A DNA stretch of 64,000 bases from Rutstroemia sp. NJR-2017a BVV2 (lineage: Eukaryota > Ascomycota > Leotiomycetes > Helotiales > Rutstroemiaceae). Both the position numbers and the translations under genes were made by a program. Numbering within the stretch: position 1 is the first letter of the stretch; the number at the start of each line of letters is the position of its first letter. Positions 47,427 to 59,018 of this stretch are shown in pieces. Where the stretch lies: positions 1,984,001 through 2,048,000 of the forward strand of contig NJPS01000048.1 of assembly GCA_002946415.1 (NCBI GenBank). Reading direction: 5' to 3'. The notes under the pieces were generated by a model, which saw only the letters and a program-made list of their open reading frames with translations, ran no database searches and was not told where the DNA came from.

Positions 47427-48490
47427 ATGACAGTCCCAAACATCCTGTACAGATGTCCGCTCGAAATCCGAGAGTTGATTTACAGCTACGTGATTTCGGA
47501 TCTCCATGACTTCGAATATGACATCGGCACACATCCCGACGCGCTGAAATGGATGAAAGAGTTTGAGCGAGCCGTGATTCCAGACCGCCAACTATACCGC
47601 GAGGTTTTCAGCCACAGGATCAGAAACTCATGTCTGGTCATGAGCCCTGAGTGGCCGGAAGAACCTGGAAGGCTTACTATTAGGAGCTGGGAGATTGATG
47701 CAGACGTGCCGCTTCTGTATCCGTCTGTAGAGGATATGTCTCCTCTGGCTCGGGAAAACATTCGGCAGATCGAGGTGAAAGTTCCTGGGTAAGTGAGATG
47801 CTTTAGATTGTACTGCTTCTTTTTGTGTGTGGTCTTGTGCTCAGTCCGTACAGATATCCGATATCAGCAGGTGTGTGGGAATTGTCGCCATCGGATTTGG
47901 ATTGCGGGTATCATCGCCACCTTGATCTGTCGAGAAGAGTATTTCCAGTTTCATCACTGGCTAGTACGATATTCATGGTAAGATCCGGGGACACTGCATT
48001 GACTTCCGCTGTTAGCAAGAATCAGATCACTAAGAAACATCAGCCTCTACTCCACGCCCGTAACGTCCAATCTATTGTTATAAAATTCACCCACGCGTTA
48101 CAGCATAAAGAGTCAACAACCGAAGGAATCAAGACGCTGAATGATTGGACCGCATTCGCTCATCATCTGTCTAGTATTGATTTTGGAAGCTATTTGAGTT
48201 GCTTCAAGCGGCTAAATTACTTTGAAATTCGTGGATACAATGGAGTTTTTCTTAAGCTACCATACATGCCAGGTATGAGGGACTCCTGTCGGTGTGGTAT
48301 TCCTGATGCACGTGCATGTCAACGGTGCTATAATCATTCAGGCATCTGGAAAGCGTTTGATGAGTGCTTTGGCCCTGTGCGTGCGAGGTCATCCTTCGAT
48401 GCTGCTGTATTTAAGCGTTCGTGGAGAGTTTGGAACGGCGACACATTGTGCTGGCATCGGAAGAAAAAGGGGCTTCTCGAGTGGAAATAA
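47427..48490 (+). CDS. 2EXR-type protein, copy 2
   Basis: Two exons (47427-47788, 47845-48490) close at 335 residues. An in-frame ATG at 47289 would add 46 residues; 47427 (MTVPNILYRCPLEIRELIYSYVI) is preferred because the paralogue starts right at the 2EXR motif. Blocks shared with copy 1 include RAVIPDRQLYREV, SPLARENIRQIEVKVPG just before the intron, FKRLNYFEIRG, and IWKAFDECFGP near the end. An extra Cys-rich insertion (RDSCRCGIPDARACQRCYNH) suggests a possible metal site absent from copy 1. No signal peptide or membrane span. It ends 113 nt from the stop of the CorA-like gene on the other strand. Function unknown. Confidence 0.72.
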
Positions 48491-48603
48491 CTGTCAATTC
48501 GGAGACCTTTGTAAATGTTTCACTATTGGCATAAAACAAGCAGCATCTGTCCCTCTCACATCATGTACTTATTTGAAGATAAGGACAGCTATATATATTA
48601 GTA

Positions 48604-50329
48604 TCAGAACCCATTTCCCATATCTTCAGCCCATATAGCTGTCTGCTCCTTCCTAACCTGATCTTCCACGTCGAGGAACTTCTCTTCGCGTTCGTTTAGG
48701 ATCTGCTTCACCCTTTCCTTCCAGATCATCCACAAAAGGAAAAGAAACAACGTGGTAGGAATGGTGACCGCCCAATATATGTAGAATTTCTTAGATACCA
48801 ATCCAGCATTCTCTCCAGATTGAAAGTTAAAAAAACTCGTGCTGAATATTGCCTAAACTGTCCGTTAGCACGCTACCCAAACTGATTGCGCATGGAGGCC
48901 TACCGCAAGAAATGTTCCGGGAAGGAAAAGAATTCCTAGCAATGACATGGTCGTCTGCTTTCTAGTCTCAAGCATGTTTTCAACTTCTCGCTGGGCCCTC
49001 TCTTTACCCCTCCTCTCCTCATCCCTTGACTTTTCTATACGAGCCGTACGGCTTCTTTCCAGCTTCTTAAATCTTCTCTGTTGTTCTTGGCGGAATATAC
49101 TCAACGAGACCAGATTCTGCAACACGCTCCCTATCAACTTCAGCCTCGAGATCGTGACTTCCCGATGAGTACTGATACCCTGAAGTTTCGACATCAAAAG
49201 CTCAAGGCGTCGTTCCATAATGAGATGAGTCGTCTCCAATCTCTGCCTCCTTTCCTCCGGCCAGACATCCCTACATCCCGCCAGCGTCTTCTCCATCTTG
49301 CTAATGATCGTCATATACCCTTCCGGCCTCTTCCACAAAACTTCTTTATGGCAATCCACCAACGTACTGTTGATTTGCGCCAAATTAACATGGTCTCGTT
49401 TCGTGAAATCAGGATCAGCATAAATGTGCGATGCTTCCGTTACGACTTTCTCCAACTCGCGCACTCGTTCTCGATTGTCCCTGTGCCGCTTGTCTTCTTT
49501 CTCATCGATATCCAAGGAGAATATCAAGGCGGGGAGGAACATCGGGTGGTCGATCTCCCCGATGCGCTGGCGAAGACATGTTATACAGCGATTCACGTCG
49601 GAACGCGGTGTTCCTTTGAAAAAGGCATTGGTTATGCCGGTCGTTAATGAGTGGGAGAGAACGAGTTCCCAGTTCCGGGGATTGTCTTTCTTTTTCACGT
49701 CGCTCTTGCGGTAGATGATTTCTAACTCTGGTCAATGCCATTTATCCGCTATTTAGGGAGCTGATTCTTACGGAGGCAAGGATCCCCTCCATTTGCTTCA
49801 ATGGAAGACCAGTAGAACGGTCCTACCGTGCTCGATGTCTCTATCCACGAGTAAGGTAGTCCCATGCCCTCTATCAGTTTTTGGTGAAAGCCGTCTGGTA
49901 ATGACAGGACTTTTGGCTCGAACGTATCGATTTCTTTTGCATTTCCCTGTAAGCTGGAGATACTCAGCCAAATATTCATCGCAATATAAGGGGAAATGTT
50001 CACATGAGCCTAATACCCCCTCGGCAATGCTCATCGATTTTCTTGAACCGCCCCTATTTCTCATAAGCCACTCAAATCGTGGTAGGTTAGGGGTTTTGCT
50101 TACGGTCTGGTGTATAAAATCGTCGAACTCATGATACTCGAGAGTACTCTCCTCAGCCACATGTATTCGATCGGGGTCCTGCGCATATGTCAACCCCGCA
50201 ATTTATTCAGCTGCTTACCCCGCAGGATTCACCTACCGTATAAATAAACGTCTCGAAGCATGTCGTCGCCTCTTTAATGATCGTAATGTTACTGTTCTGC
50301 AAATGATGATCAAAAAGTAGTTGATCCAT
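48604..50329 (-). CDS. CorA-like two-span membrane protein
   Basis: Five minus-strand exons (50329-50237, 50178-50017, 49946-49772, 49727-48904, 48852-48604) close at 500 residues. A soluble N-terminal domain (IYTDPDRIHVAEEST, then LPDGFHQKLIEGMGLPYSWIETSS) leads to QLEIIYRKSDVKKKDNPRNW and a long charged coiled-coil region (RERVRELEKVVTEASHIY to EERRGKERAQREVENMLETRK). Two close membrane spans follow: MSLLGILFLPGTFLAAIFSTSFF near 400 and FYIYWAVTIPTTLFLFLLWMIW near 445. Fungal CorA-like proteins end this way. The GxN signature of true CorA channels (GMN) is not visible between the spans, so Mg2+ transport is doubtful. It is tail to tail with the second 2EXR gene. Confidence 0.78.
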
Positions 50330-53300
50330 CGTATTACATGTATATACAGAGTATAATCAAGTTTCGACGGTGGCAAGTGTAAGGCTATATGTAAGCAAAC
50401 GAGTCAATATGAGGCTCAAGATATACATGAGTTGCTCAAAATTCTCACCGGCATGATGCAGATGTAGCTGCAATGGCGGACCAACCAACGCCTGTTTGAG
50501 GGTAAGCCTTCATGCAGAGCAAGGCTGAGATTTTAAGAAGTCTCCGAAGAACGAAAGATAAATGAACACGCATGTTAATTGTTGAAGGACGAGGAGAAAA
50601 TTTTTGAAGCTGACCGCAGGTGGGTCATTCACATCTTGCGACTGCGATATAACGGAAAAGTTTGGGTTTGAATTTCGGGATTGCTATGGATTATAATACG
50701 AAGAAGAGGCAGTCTTCATCGTGATGAATACCTTCGAATATCTTCTTTCGGGAAGTCTCCGTAGGTAGCCTCGTCGATACGCTCTACGTTTGCAGAGTTC
50801 CCAGCTGATCTAGTCTTCCTTAGCTTTTTGGGCTTTCCACGAATCTAGCACCGCGTTTGTCCTGACTAAGCCCTCCTTTCGTTATGCTTGAGTCAGGCTC
50901 AGGCGAGGTTGACGGATGTGCTGTTATTGCATCTGCATCTGCATCTGCAACAGTAGACAGTGGCAAGCCGTTGGAAAATTCCATTGTGCGATATGGCCAT
51001 GCATCGACGTCTACTGCTGAGAGGATGAAAGAGGATGGCAGTGCAAGAGTGGTCTTCAAGATCTCCGCCTTGAGTTTACCATCTGTCTTTCTTGACCATT
51101 CTTCGCCGGCTCGATGGCAGTCGCTACGTCTTTCCTGGGTAGACATCTGGTGGGACAAACGACCGTGTTGATAAACCTGCAGCGTTGACTGTCTGCACAA
51201 TAGAACAGTCACCCCCACAAACTACAAACAATCATTGACTTCGATAAGGCCCTTTTTCGTGACTCTGACGAGTTCAACCACTTCATTGATCTTTTCCAGC
51301 TGCTTCACGATGCGGCGGCCTGTTATGAGTTTTCTGCTGCAGAGATGGAAATGAAAATGGCTAGCTAAGAAAGGCTGCCACAAGATTTGTCGTATGGAAG
51401 TGGATCACATACTCTCACGTGTGGCAGCCGATCATTGAGATCAACGATGCTAAACGCCAATCATTTAATCAATTTCATCTCTCGCCAGTTCCCCAAACTC
51501 TGCAAATCGCTCTATAAATATTCCCAACCAACCTTCATTCATACCATACCTAGACGCAAATCATCAATGCAATCTCCCAAGCGCATCCTTCGAGCTTTTC
51601 TGGAAGGTTTGCTTTGAATTTTTTTTCATTTCGAGCTCTCGTGGTGATGTTCTGCAGGGTGTGTGAAATTGCTGTGGGCCGATATTGGGGGTGATCAAAG
51701 TTGCATGAATCTTCATGCTTGGCCGGAATTGAGCGTAGGTGGAGCTTCTAGAAGATTTTATCCCCGGATTGGAAGGAAAAGGTGGATACGTAACTTGCCT
51801 GTGTGGATGGTGACTGGGGTGTGACGTGAAGAGTGAAGAAGGCAGGGTAGGGAATGAGGACTATGGATGTGGATGAGAGGGTTGATGGGAGACGGTGATG
51901 CCGGGACTGGACGAGGGTCAAGAAGATGAGGCTTGAAGGAGATTTGGCTTGGGGAAAACCATTGAACTGGGAAAGAGGCGTCATTGTGTTGATAATGTCT
52001 AGAGTGAAGTTTATCGTCCGTCCTGTCATAGTTCTATGCCGTTTGCTTCAGATGATGCTTTCCGTGCCGTGTTTCTTTCATTATCGTCAAACGTCAGAGA
52101 GACTCCAACGCTTCCCTTCCAGCTTCCACCAGACTAGCACCATGTAAGGTTACTGTTGGTGCACAAGCCAGAGCTAGAAATTAGCACCCAAACTATCGGA
52201 AATGAATGTACTCCGGAACCCCTGAACAAACACCAAAGCACAAAGAGCGTTCTGTAGGGAGTACTCGCAGAGCACAGTGAAAAGTATTGACAGATCGGGA
52301 AGAGAATTCAGTTAAAATCGAGCTCAGCCTTGTTTGTTGCGCACGAATGAGAAATTAATTTGGGGGAGTTTTTTATGCCGTACTCAATTAAGTCGTTCGG
52401 TATGACGTTTGTGGATGGACGCGAGGTTCAGGGGCAGTTAGGCTAGTTAGCTTGGGCAGCGGACCTACCGATGAACGGGCTCAAAGGGTAGGAGATGCAT
52501 GAACTTTGAAGGGACAATGAGTAACGAAGATATCTGCAGCAGTGCCAGCTTAACGGGAAGGCAGCGTCGTTTAAAAGTTTGTACTCCGTACAGCAGGTAG
52601 CAGGCAACGACAAGTCGTATTTTCGTAGCCAGCTCCATATCATGTCATGTCTTACCTATAATTATAAGCCTCCACCGGCCAAGCTGAGGCTCCAGCAATG
52701 CTGACACTTCGCACTATATCCAATCAACACTGCACGGATGCCAGCTGCCGGTGGTCTTTGCTTTTGTAACACGACGATCCAGCCAGATAGAGTTTTTGGC
52801 TGCTAATATATTCCTGCGTAGTCAGGGACCGACCATTGCGAAGCTTGGATAGCAGTAGGACAGCAGGGTGATACCATAGGTGTATGAGGCTTGTTCGGCA
52901 CTGATGCATGCGATTGATGGATCAACAGGATGGCCAGATCTGCTTACGGGAAGGGGAAGTATAACTTTGATTGTTGATTGGAAAGGGAAAAAAGGCTCGA
53001 GCGGGCCAAAATCATGGTCTTTGTCTGGATGGGATACAATGGCTTTGAATAGGACAGGGGGGTGACTTCATACGTTCCTTGATATGTGACTGATTATTGA
53101 TTTCAAGGTTTGTTGAATGCCTTGGGGGCGAGGTCTGGATATGATATGGTAATAGCTGAGATGGATGCATAGCTGGATGGATCAGACGCGACTGACCCGG
53201 ACTTTTGGCGCGATATCCGTATACCTGGAGCGAGTCCCGGTCCCTGGTCGAAGACAAGGCAGGGCAGGGCAGGGCGGAATAGATTTGAAAGATATTGTCG

Positions 53301-54085
53301 TTGGATAGCCAGGTCCCAGGCGCCATGTGCTAGATGCCAGATACTAGATGCTCGATGCGAGGTGGATAAGTAATGATTATGATATGATGTGATGTATTTC
53401 CCTTCTCTGTCTATTTTGATTCATTCCTTCGCCGCGCTGCCGAACCTTGGTATTCAGACTGTGGTAGCTGTACGAAGGAAGTCCTGTAATACATCATCAT
53501 CAAACCCCCCTTGATGACTGCAGTGTTCTTATTTTGACTTTTGCTTCTGTCCTTTTGGTTTTGCACTTTTCCTGTCTTTTGAAAGGAAAATAAAACAGTC
53601 TTTTCTTCTTCCAAATCGTACCACACTAGACACATACGCCTTGAACTACCTGACCACCAGGTTGAAACATCTTTTCGACAACGTTTGCATTCACTCGGCT
53701 TTCATAAAGATATCAAGGAGTCACCTAGAAGAGTCACTATGCGAACATGATCTCAACCCCTTATGCTATGTTCTCTTCCGCAACAAATTCCGTCGCTCAG
53801 AATGAAGAATTCTAAGGCAAACACTACGAAATCCACCAAATCCACCGAAATATCAGGCATTTCATCACAATTCCCTCCACAAGCGAATCAAAATCTTCAA
53901 TTCCTGCAGCACTCCTATCCGACTGCATCACACTGCATTAGCACGAATTCCACACGAAACTCCGCAGAATCCTTTCAATTGACGGATCCCGATTTCAAAA
54001 TTTCGATAACGATTCGATTAAGAGGTCGTCATCGAAGAGGTGTCGTCGAAGAGGTAGAAAGGGCAGAGAGGTCAGACAAACGTAA
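50330..54085. other. 3.8 kb gene-poor region
   Basis: No frame with convincing protein features on either strand. Short repeats are present: three GCATCT units near 50935 and three GGGCA-type units near 53257. The right end probably holds the first exon(s) and leader of the Erf4 gene: ATGs at 53763 and 53768 open two different frames there. Much of the rest may be untranslated or regulatory sequence. Confidence 0.4.
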
Positions 54086-55955
54086 CTTATTACAAATAGC
54101 GGCCCCAAACTCGGCCGCAAAGGCTTCGTTCCAACGGCGTCGCAAGCTTCAAGCCCATCGACCACCATACCTTCATCCGCCATAACCAACGCAGCCGCAA
54201 CCGCAACCGCCGAACATAATCGTACCAATGCCCCTCCTTCCTCGACTACTGCGACAATCGGAAACGCGAGAATCCCTTCCCCTTCCCATCAACCTCCATA
54301 TCCATCCCCGATTCTACAACCAACCAATACCGAACAGCCACAAGTCAGAGTAACTAGTCCTACGAGGTGGAGTTGGAGGAACGCTATACAATCTGCAGCG
54401 ACAAACACCCAAGCCTTTACAGCACCACGAAGACCAAGAGCCGGCTCGGGCAGCATTACGGGAGGACGACTTCAAAGGCCAAGTTCATCGCGATTGTGGA
54501 ATCCCACGAACTCAACCCCCAGAGTATATCCCTCGACACCAAAGAGACTTAAATCCCCTCCGGAAGGAACCGCGATACCCCTTCACCACCCCGATATCTC
54601 GAGACCGAAAGAGGGCGCCAGAGCCGGTGCTGACCATCCATTATTAACACTACCGGAACAGAGACAGCAGAGACATTCGGCATCTACGGGGGCTAGTCTG
54701 CAAGTCGAGCGAAGCGGAAGCTCACTTAGTTCCCATCGCATATCATTACCCAGAACCGTAAGTATTGACCTTGCGCGGAGTCGCAAAAGCGGTGAATCAC
54801 CTCTTACACCTACCGGGCCGAGACTTGATAAAGGGAAGGGAAGAGCTTTGGAAGAGGAAGACGAACCAAAAATTACTCTCGATACGACATTAGCGCAATT
54901 GACCGGTAGTGCTCCGGAAGGAAGATTGATTACACCAACACCAACGTCTGGTATATCGTTCGATTACAAAAAAGCAGACATGTCTACAGATCTTGAGCGC
55001 GGTCCTGCAAACCTAAGTCCATATAATGCCTCCGGTACATCACCTATACCTCAGGCCCTCGGATCAAACCCATCGTTAATCGGTATTGGACCCGCCTTAT
55101 CCTCAAACGGCACATCAATAGTAGGCGACGAACCTGGTGACGGCGACGACATCGAAGAATGGGGTCCCCAACATCCTTGCTTCCCACATATGAACCCGCA
55201 TGTCCCTCTCTCCTCCCCCCTCTACCACAGCACGCGCATAATTCGGATACGGCGCGATTGGATGATAGAAGGCGATCTTGCACCTACATTTTCAAATCTG
55301 TACCCAGAGATACTTGACCCCGCTGGCGTGTCGGAACAGGATTTCAGGCGGATTATTGAGAAGATCAATGAGGAATTGATACCGGCGTTTAATCCATGGG
55401 GGGCAAGGAATATTTTTGACGGAGTGATGGGGCTGCTGACGGGGTGGATATGGGATGATTTGGGGTGGACAGGGGTGAAAGGACGGTTGGAGCGGGTAGA
55501 GAAGTGGTTGGAGGAGTGGAATAGGGATATGGAGTTGAGGGCAAAGGATCCGGGGACGGCGCCGAGGATTGTTAGTTTGAGGAGGACGGGTTATATGAAT
55601 GTGAGTTATTTCCCCCCCGCTTTTATAGTTTGCCCTCCCATTCAAATTATATCTCCTTTCCTGTCAATCTCTTTCCCACCACCGGTCTTCTTCTTTTCCA
55701 ACGGCCTTATCCTAACAAACGTACAAATCACTAACATGGCTCCCCCAAACACAGTTAGACATACAAGTCCCCGACCCAGAAATCTCATACCCGGCAACGA
55801 TACCCGAAGAAGATAGGTTAAACACGGGGCTGTCGGAAAACACAAGGATCTCGCAGCTACCGTCGCTCCATGAGCAGAGGAATATGCTAGCCAAGGTGCC
55901 GAGTGGGAGGAGCGGGAGAAGTGCGAGAAGTGGGGCGAGTAGTAGAGCGGATTGA
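54086..55955 (+). CDS. erf4: Erf4/Golgin-A7 family palmitoyltransferase subunit (5' end unresolved)
   Basis: A frame open from 54086 to 55600 joins, through a 154-nt intron (55601-55754), to 55755-55955. The N-terminal ~360 residues are disordered, rich in S, P and T. The conserved part starts at HPCFPHMNPHVPLSSPLYHSTRI and runs through RRDWMIEGDLAPTFSNLYPEIL, EEFRRIIE-like SEQDFRRIIEKINEEL, AFNPWGARNIFDGVMGLLTGWIWDDLG and VEKWLEEWN. After the splice come LDIQVPDPEISYP and a short R/S tail. This is the Erf4/GCP16 domain, the partner of the DHHC enzyme Erf2 that palmitoylates Ras at the ER/Golgi. No ATG occurs in this frame before the domain's long linker, so an upstream exon must supply the start. 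ATG 53763 with MLCSLPQQIPSLRMKNSK in another frame is a candidate, but I could not find a convincing junction. Confidence 0.78.
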
Positions 55956-57645
55956 AGCGGTGGAAGTAATTAATCAGGAGGGGTGAGAGATGAAGAAAAT
56001 GAAGAAATACGAACGAGGGACGTGGAAAGAGACGCAGAGGAAAGAGATTTATATACCCCATCATTATTGTTCATTTTCATGTTTATTCTTGGAGGACGGA
56101 CGAAACGGGAGCTTATATTGTACTACTGTATCTGGGCGCAGAAGGAGTTGCCTTTTTTTGGGACGCTGCGAGAAGCTGTTTCTTTTTGGTTGGAAGGATT
56201 CGTTTAATTTGATGGGTCTGGAGCGTGCATGGCTTGCGAGACGTTTTTGGGACAAGAGGGAATTGTGGAGGTGAAGGGGAGAGGGATGGGGAGGAAGTGT
56301 ATGGTGGGAGAGGAGGGGGGGAAAAAGATGATTTTTAATTGTTATGTATGTATGATTCATATGGGGACGAGAATGAAGGAGGCGAGAAGGGACAGGGGGA
56401 GGGAGGCGAAGGGGAGGGGGAGAGGTTAATGTTAAGGTATATAGTTTTCAACGGACTGCTAGCTAGCCTGAGCGTCTCTGCTTTATAGAGGAATGATAAT
56501 GAAGCTATCTTGGATCAATCAAGTCAAATGAGATTGGGTGGATGTGTGATAGGTCTTGTTTTCGTCAAGATCCCCTATCAGTCAGTTGTTTCATCATATC
56601 TCCCCTTAATAACACATCCTCCATCTCCAAGTCACCGTCTCCTCCCTCACATCGCCTCCTATGTAAACTTACCACTCACCCGCGTCTCGCATTCCCAACG
56701 CAAAGGGTACCTATATCCACCCAAGCATCTTCCACCTACCTCCTCGTGTCATATTCACGCGCCTACCCGCCCGCCTTTCAGAGCATATATTAACCTCCCT
56801 GTCCTGTTTACTACTTCCTGCAGTTGCAGTTCTCTTCTTTGATCCCTTCTATGATATGATATAACACTCATATCCATCCTCCCACACCGAGCCATCGAAA
56901 GAAAGACCGCGACTCGCTCGGAGGTTTCAGATTCCATACGCAGCTGGTCTCGAGGTCATTACCAAAATCATAAGTCAAGACCGAAAAAACGACAGAAAAA
57001 GACGAGATGCTGAACTGCACTCAACTGCACATGAATCCATCCATCATACAGAAACAAACACAACACTCGAAAGTCTATTGTTGGATTAGGATAAGCTGGC
57101 TGCTTGATGAGTAAACGAATGCATTTATGCTGTGTGTGTATTGGATCCCGCAGCCTATAAATACTTACTTCGACACATTCCTAGTCTAATATATGCAAGA
57201 GTCGTTGGAAATGAGGAGATAGATTTGAGATGTGATGGTATTGAAGGGAGAGTTTGAAATACGCACGAAGGGTTCGTCATGCGAGAAACGAGCCGTCAGA
57301 TCCAGGGCAAGGTATTCCGAGTGTTATGAGATGAGTGAAGGAAGTGGTGGTTGCGGGCTGGATATGAGATATAGAAGGTGAGAAAGGTAAAGTGAAGTCA
57401 AGATCAGGGTGGTGTGGTGGTAAGTTAACTGACAGGATAGTATAACTTCATGTACCATGTATGATGTTAGAAAAGAGGAAAGGGGAGGAGTAAGCAAGCA
57501 TCTGATGTGAACAGTCCAAGCAGCTATACAAGAAGACATACAAAAGAAGACTTTATGAACCAACAGCCAGTAAACCGAGATTCAGCTGCGAGACGGCAGC
57601 AAGTGCCGTCTTCGAAATATGTACCAAATTTCTCGCTACGCTACG
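55956..57645. other. Convergent spacer, 1.7 kb
   Basis: Lies between the Erf4 gene (+) and GID9 (-). G-rich purine stretches on the plus strand (56260-56425) and C/T-rich ones (56600-56800) produce overlapping open frames on both strands without protein-like features. Nothing else seen. Confidence 0.45.
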
Positions 57646-59018
57646 CTATGAAATATACACCTTCTTACAATCCTCCCTCGAGAACACCTCACCAGTCCTC
57701 AAATCCTTAATACAACCGTCCTCCAGACCCGCTTTCCTACTATGTTCCACCAGACGCTCCAGTCCATAGACATACTGGTTAGGAAGCAGAACCAAGTCGC
57801 TTTCCACGTGGCTTTTGGTGTGGTGAGCATAAGGGACGTTGCGCGCGAGATCGTTAAGCTCGGTGCTGCAGATGGGGCAGACGGAGGTGGTGAGTGAGGA
57901 GGAGGAGGTCGGCGATATAGATGAGATGTGGGAGGAGTGGCACGTGGGTGTTTTCAGAGCGGAGAGACCGGCCGAGAGAGCTATGTGCAGAAGTGGGATG
58001 GAGGGGAGTCCAAGGAGATTGTTGTGCGTTTCGGTGAAGAGCTTTGCGAGGTCCTCCCAGCGTTTGGGGCTGTAGAGTTCCTGGGGAAGTGTTAGATTTG
58101 TGGATTGTGAGTAGAGGGGGATGACTTACGCTGTATCCTTCGGCTGGAGTCCCGGGAGGAAATGCTAGGAGTCCACATGCTTGCTGTACTTGTTTTGGGT
58201 AAGTGTCTCTAAACGGTAGCAAGAATTTCTTGGCATGCGCAATCGACTCGACAAGCTTCGACTGATCTTGTGTTCGTACTAGCTCGATATATTGCTGAAA
58301 CCGGAGCATAAATTCAAGGTTGCTCTTTGGTATACAGGTCAGCATGGGTAAATTTTGTGATAGTCAGGATCCTTACCTCCATCTTCCTGAGCTCTTTTTT
58401 GTTCTCCGAACACCATGCTAATGCCTCTACCACCCTGCCCTTATATAGGCTGTCTCTTATTCTACTCATTTGTACAAAGGTATCGACGTCAACTAATTGC
58501 CCAATGTTCTTCTCCCTCGCCAGTGCGGTGGCGCTCTCCTTGTATCCGTTTCGTAGTAGGTAGTCCACCAGTAACCGATCCAGTCTGGTGCGACTCCATT
58601 GTTCGTACTTCACATCGTCCAAGCTTTTCATTTGGTATAGAGCGCTGATATGCTTTATCCTGCTATGCGACTGCTGTTGTAATCGTGTTTCCTCTTCTGC
58701 ACATGCGTTGAGCTTCCGCTTCAGACCCCGCATCCGGGCCAGCATAGAATCGACATTCTTAAGTACATCATCCGGCGACGCATGAGCGTTCAATGAGGCA
58801 TCGGTGGTTTCCCGAAGGACTGTTTTCACTGCTGTGCTTTCTTTCTCGACGTGGTAGTGGGCTACTTTGAAGTTCTTGCGAAGAAGTTCGAGGGGTAGTC
58901 GTAGCAGAGGTTGATCCTACGATGTCGTTAGTTGCTGGAGTGTCTCGAGGGACTTGAGGATAGTTACAAGAATTAGTTGTGTGTCCGGAACTAACTTGGT
59001 TGTGAAAATATCAGCCAT
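57646..59018 (-). CDS. fyv10: GID/CTLH E3 ligase subunit GID9 (Fyv10/MAEA)
   Basis: Four minus-strand exons (59018-58968, 58916-58377, 58324-58130, 58080-57646) close at 406 residues. It starts [35 protein letters not shown] coiled-coil helix follows, then a LisH motif ([19 protein letters not shown]) and a CTLH/CRA region ([44 protein letters not shown]). The C-terminal degenerate RING contains [20 protein letters not shown] and finishes [21 protein letters not shown]. This is the MAEA/Fyv10 layout: with GID2 it forms the catalytic RING pair of the GID ligase, which degrades gluconeogenic enzymes when glucose returns. It is divergent from CBF1. Confidence 0.95.
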
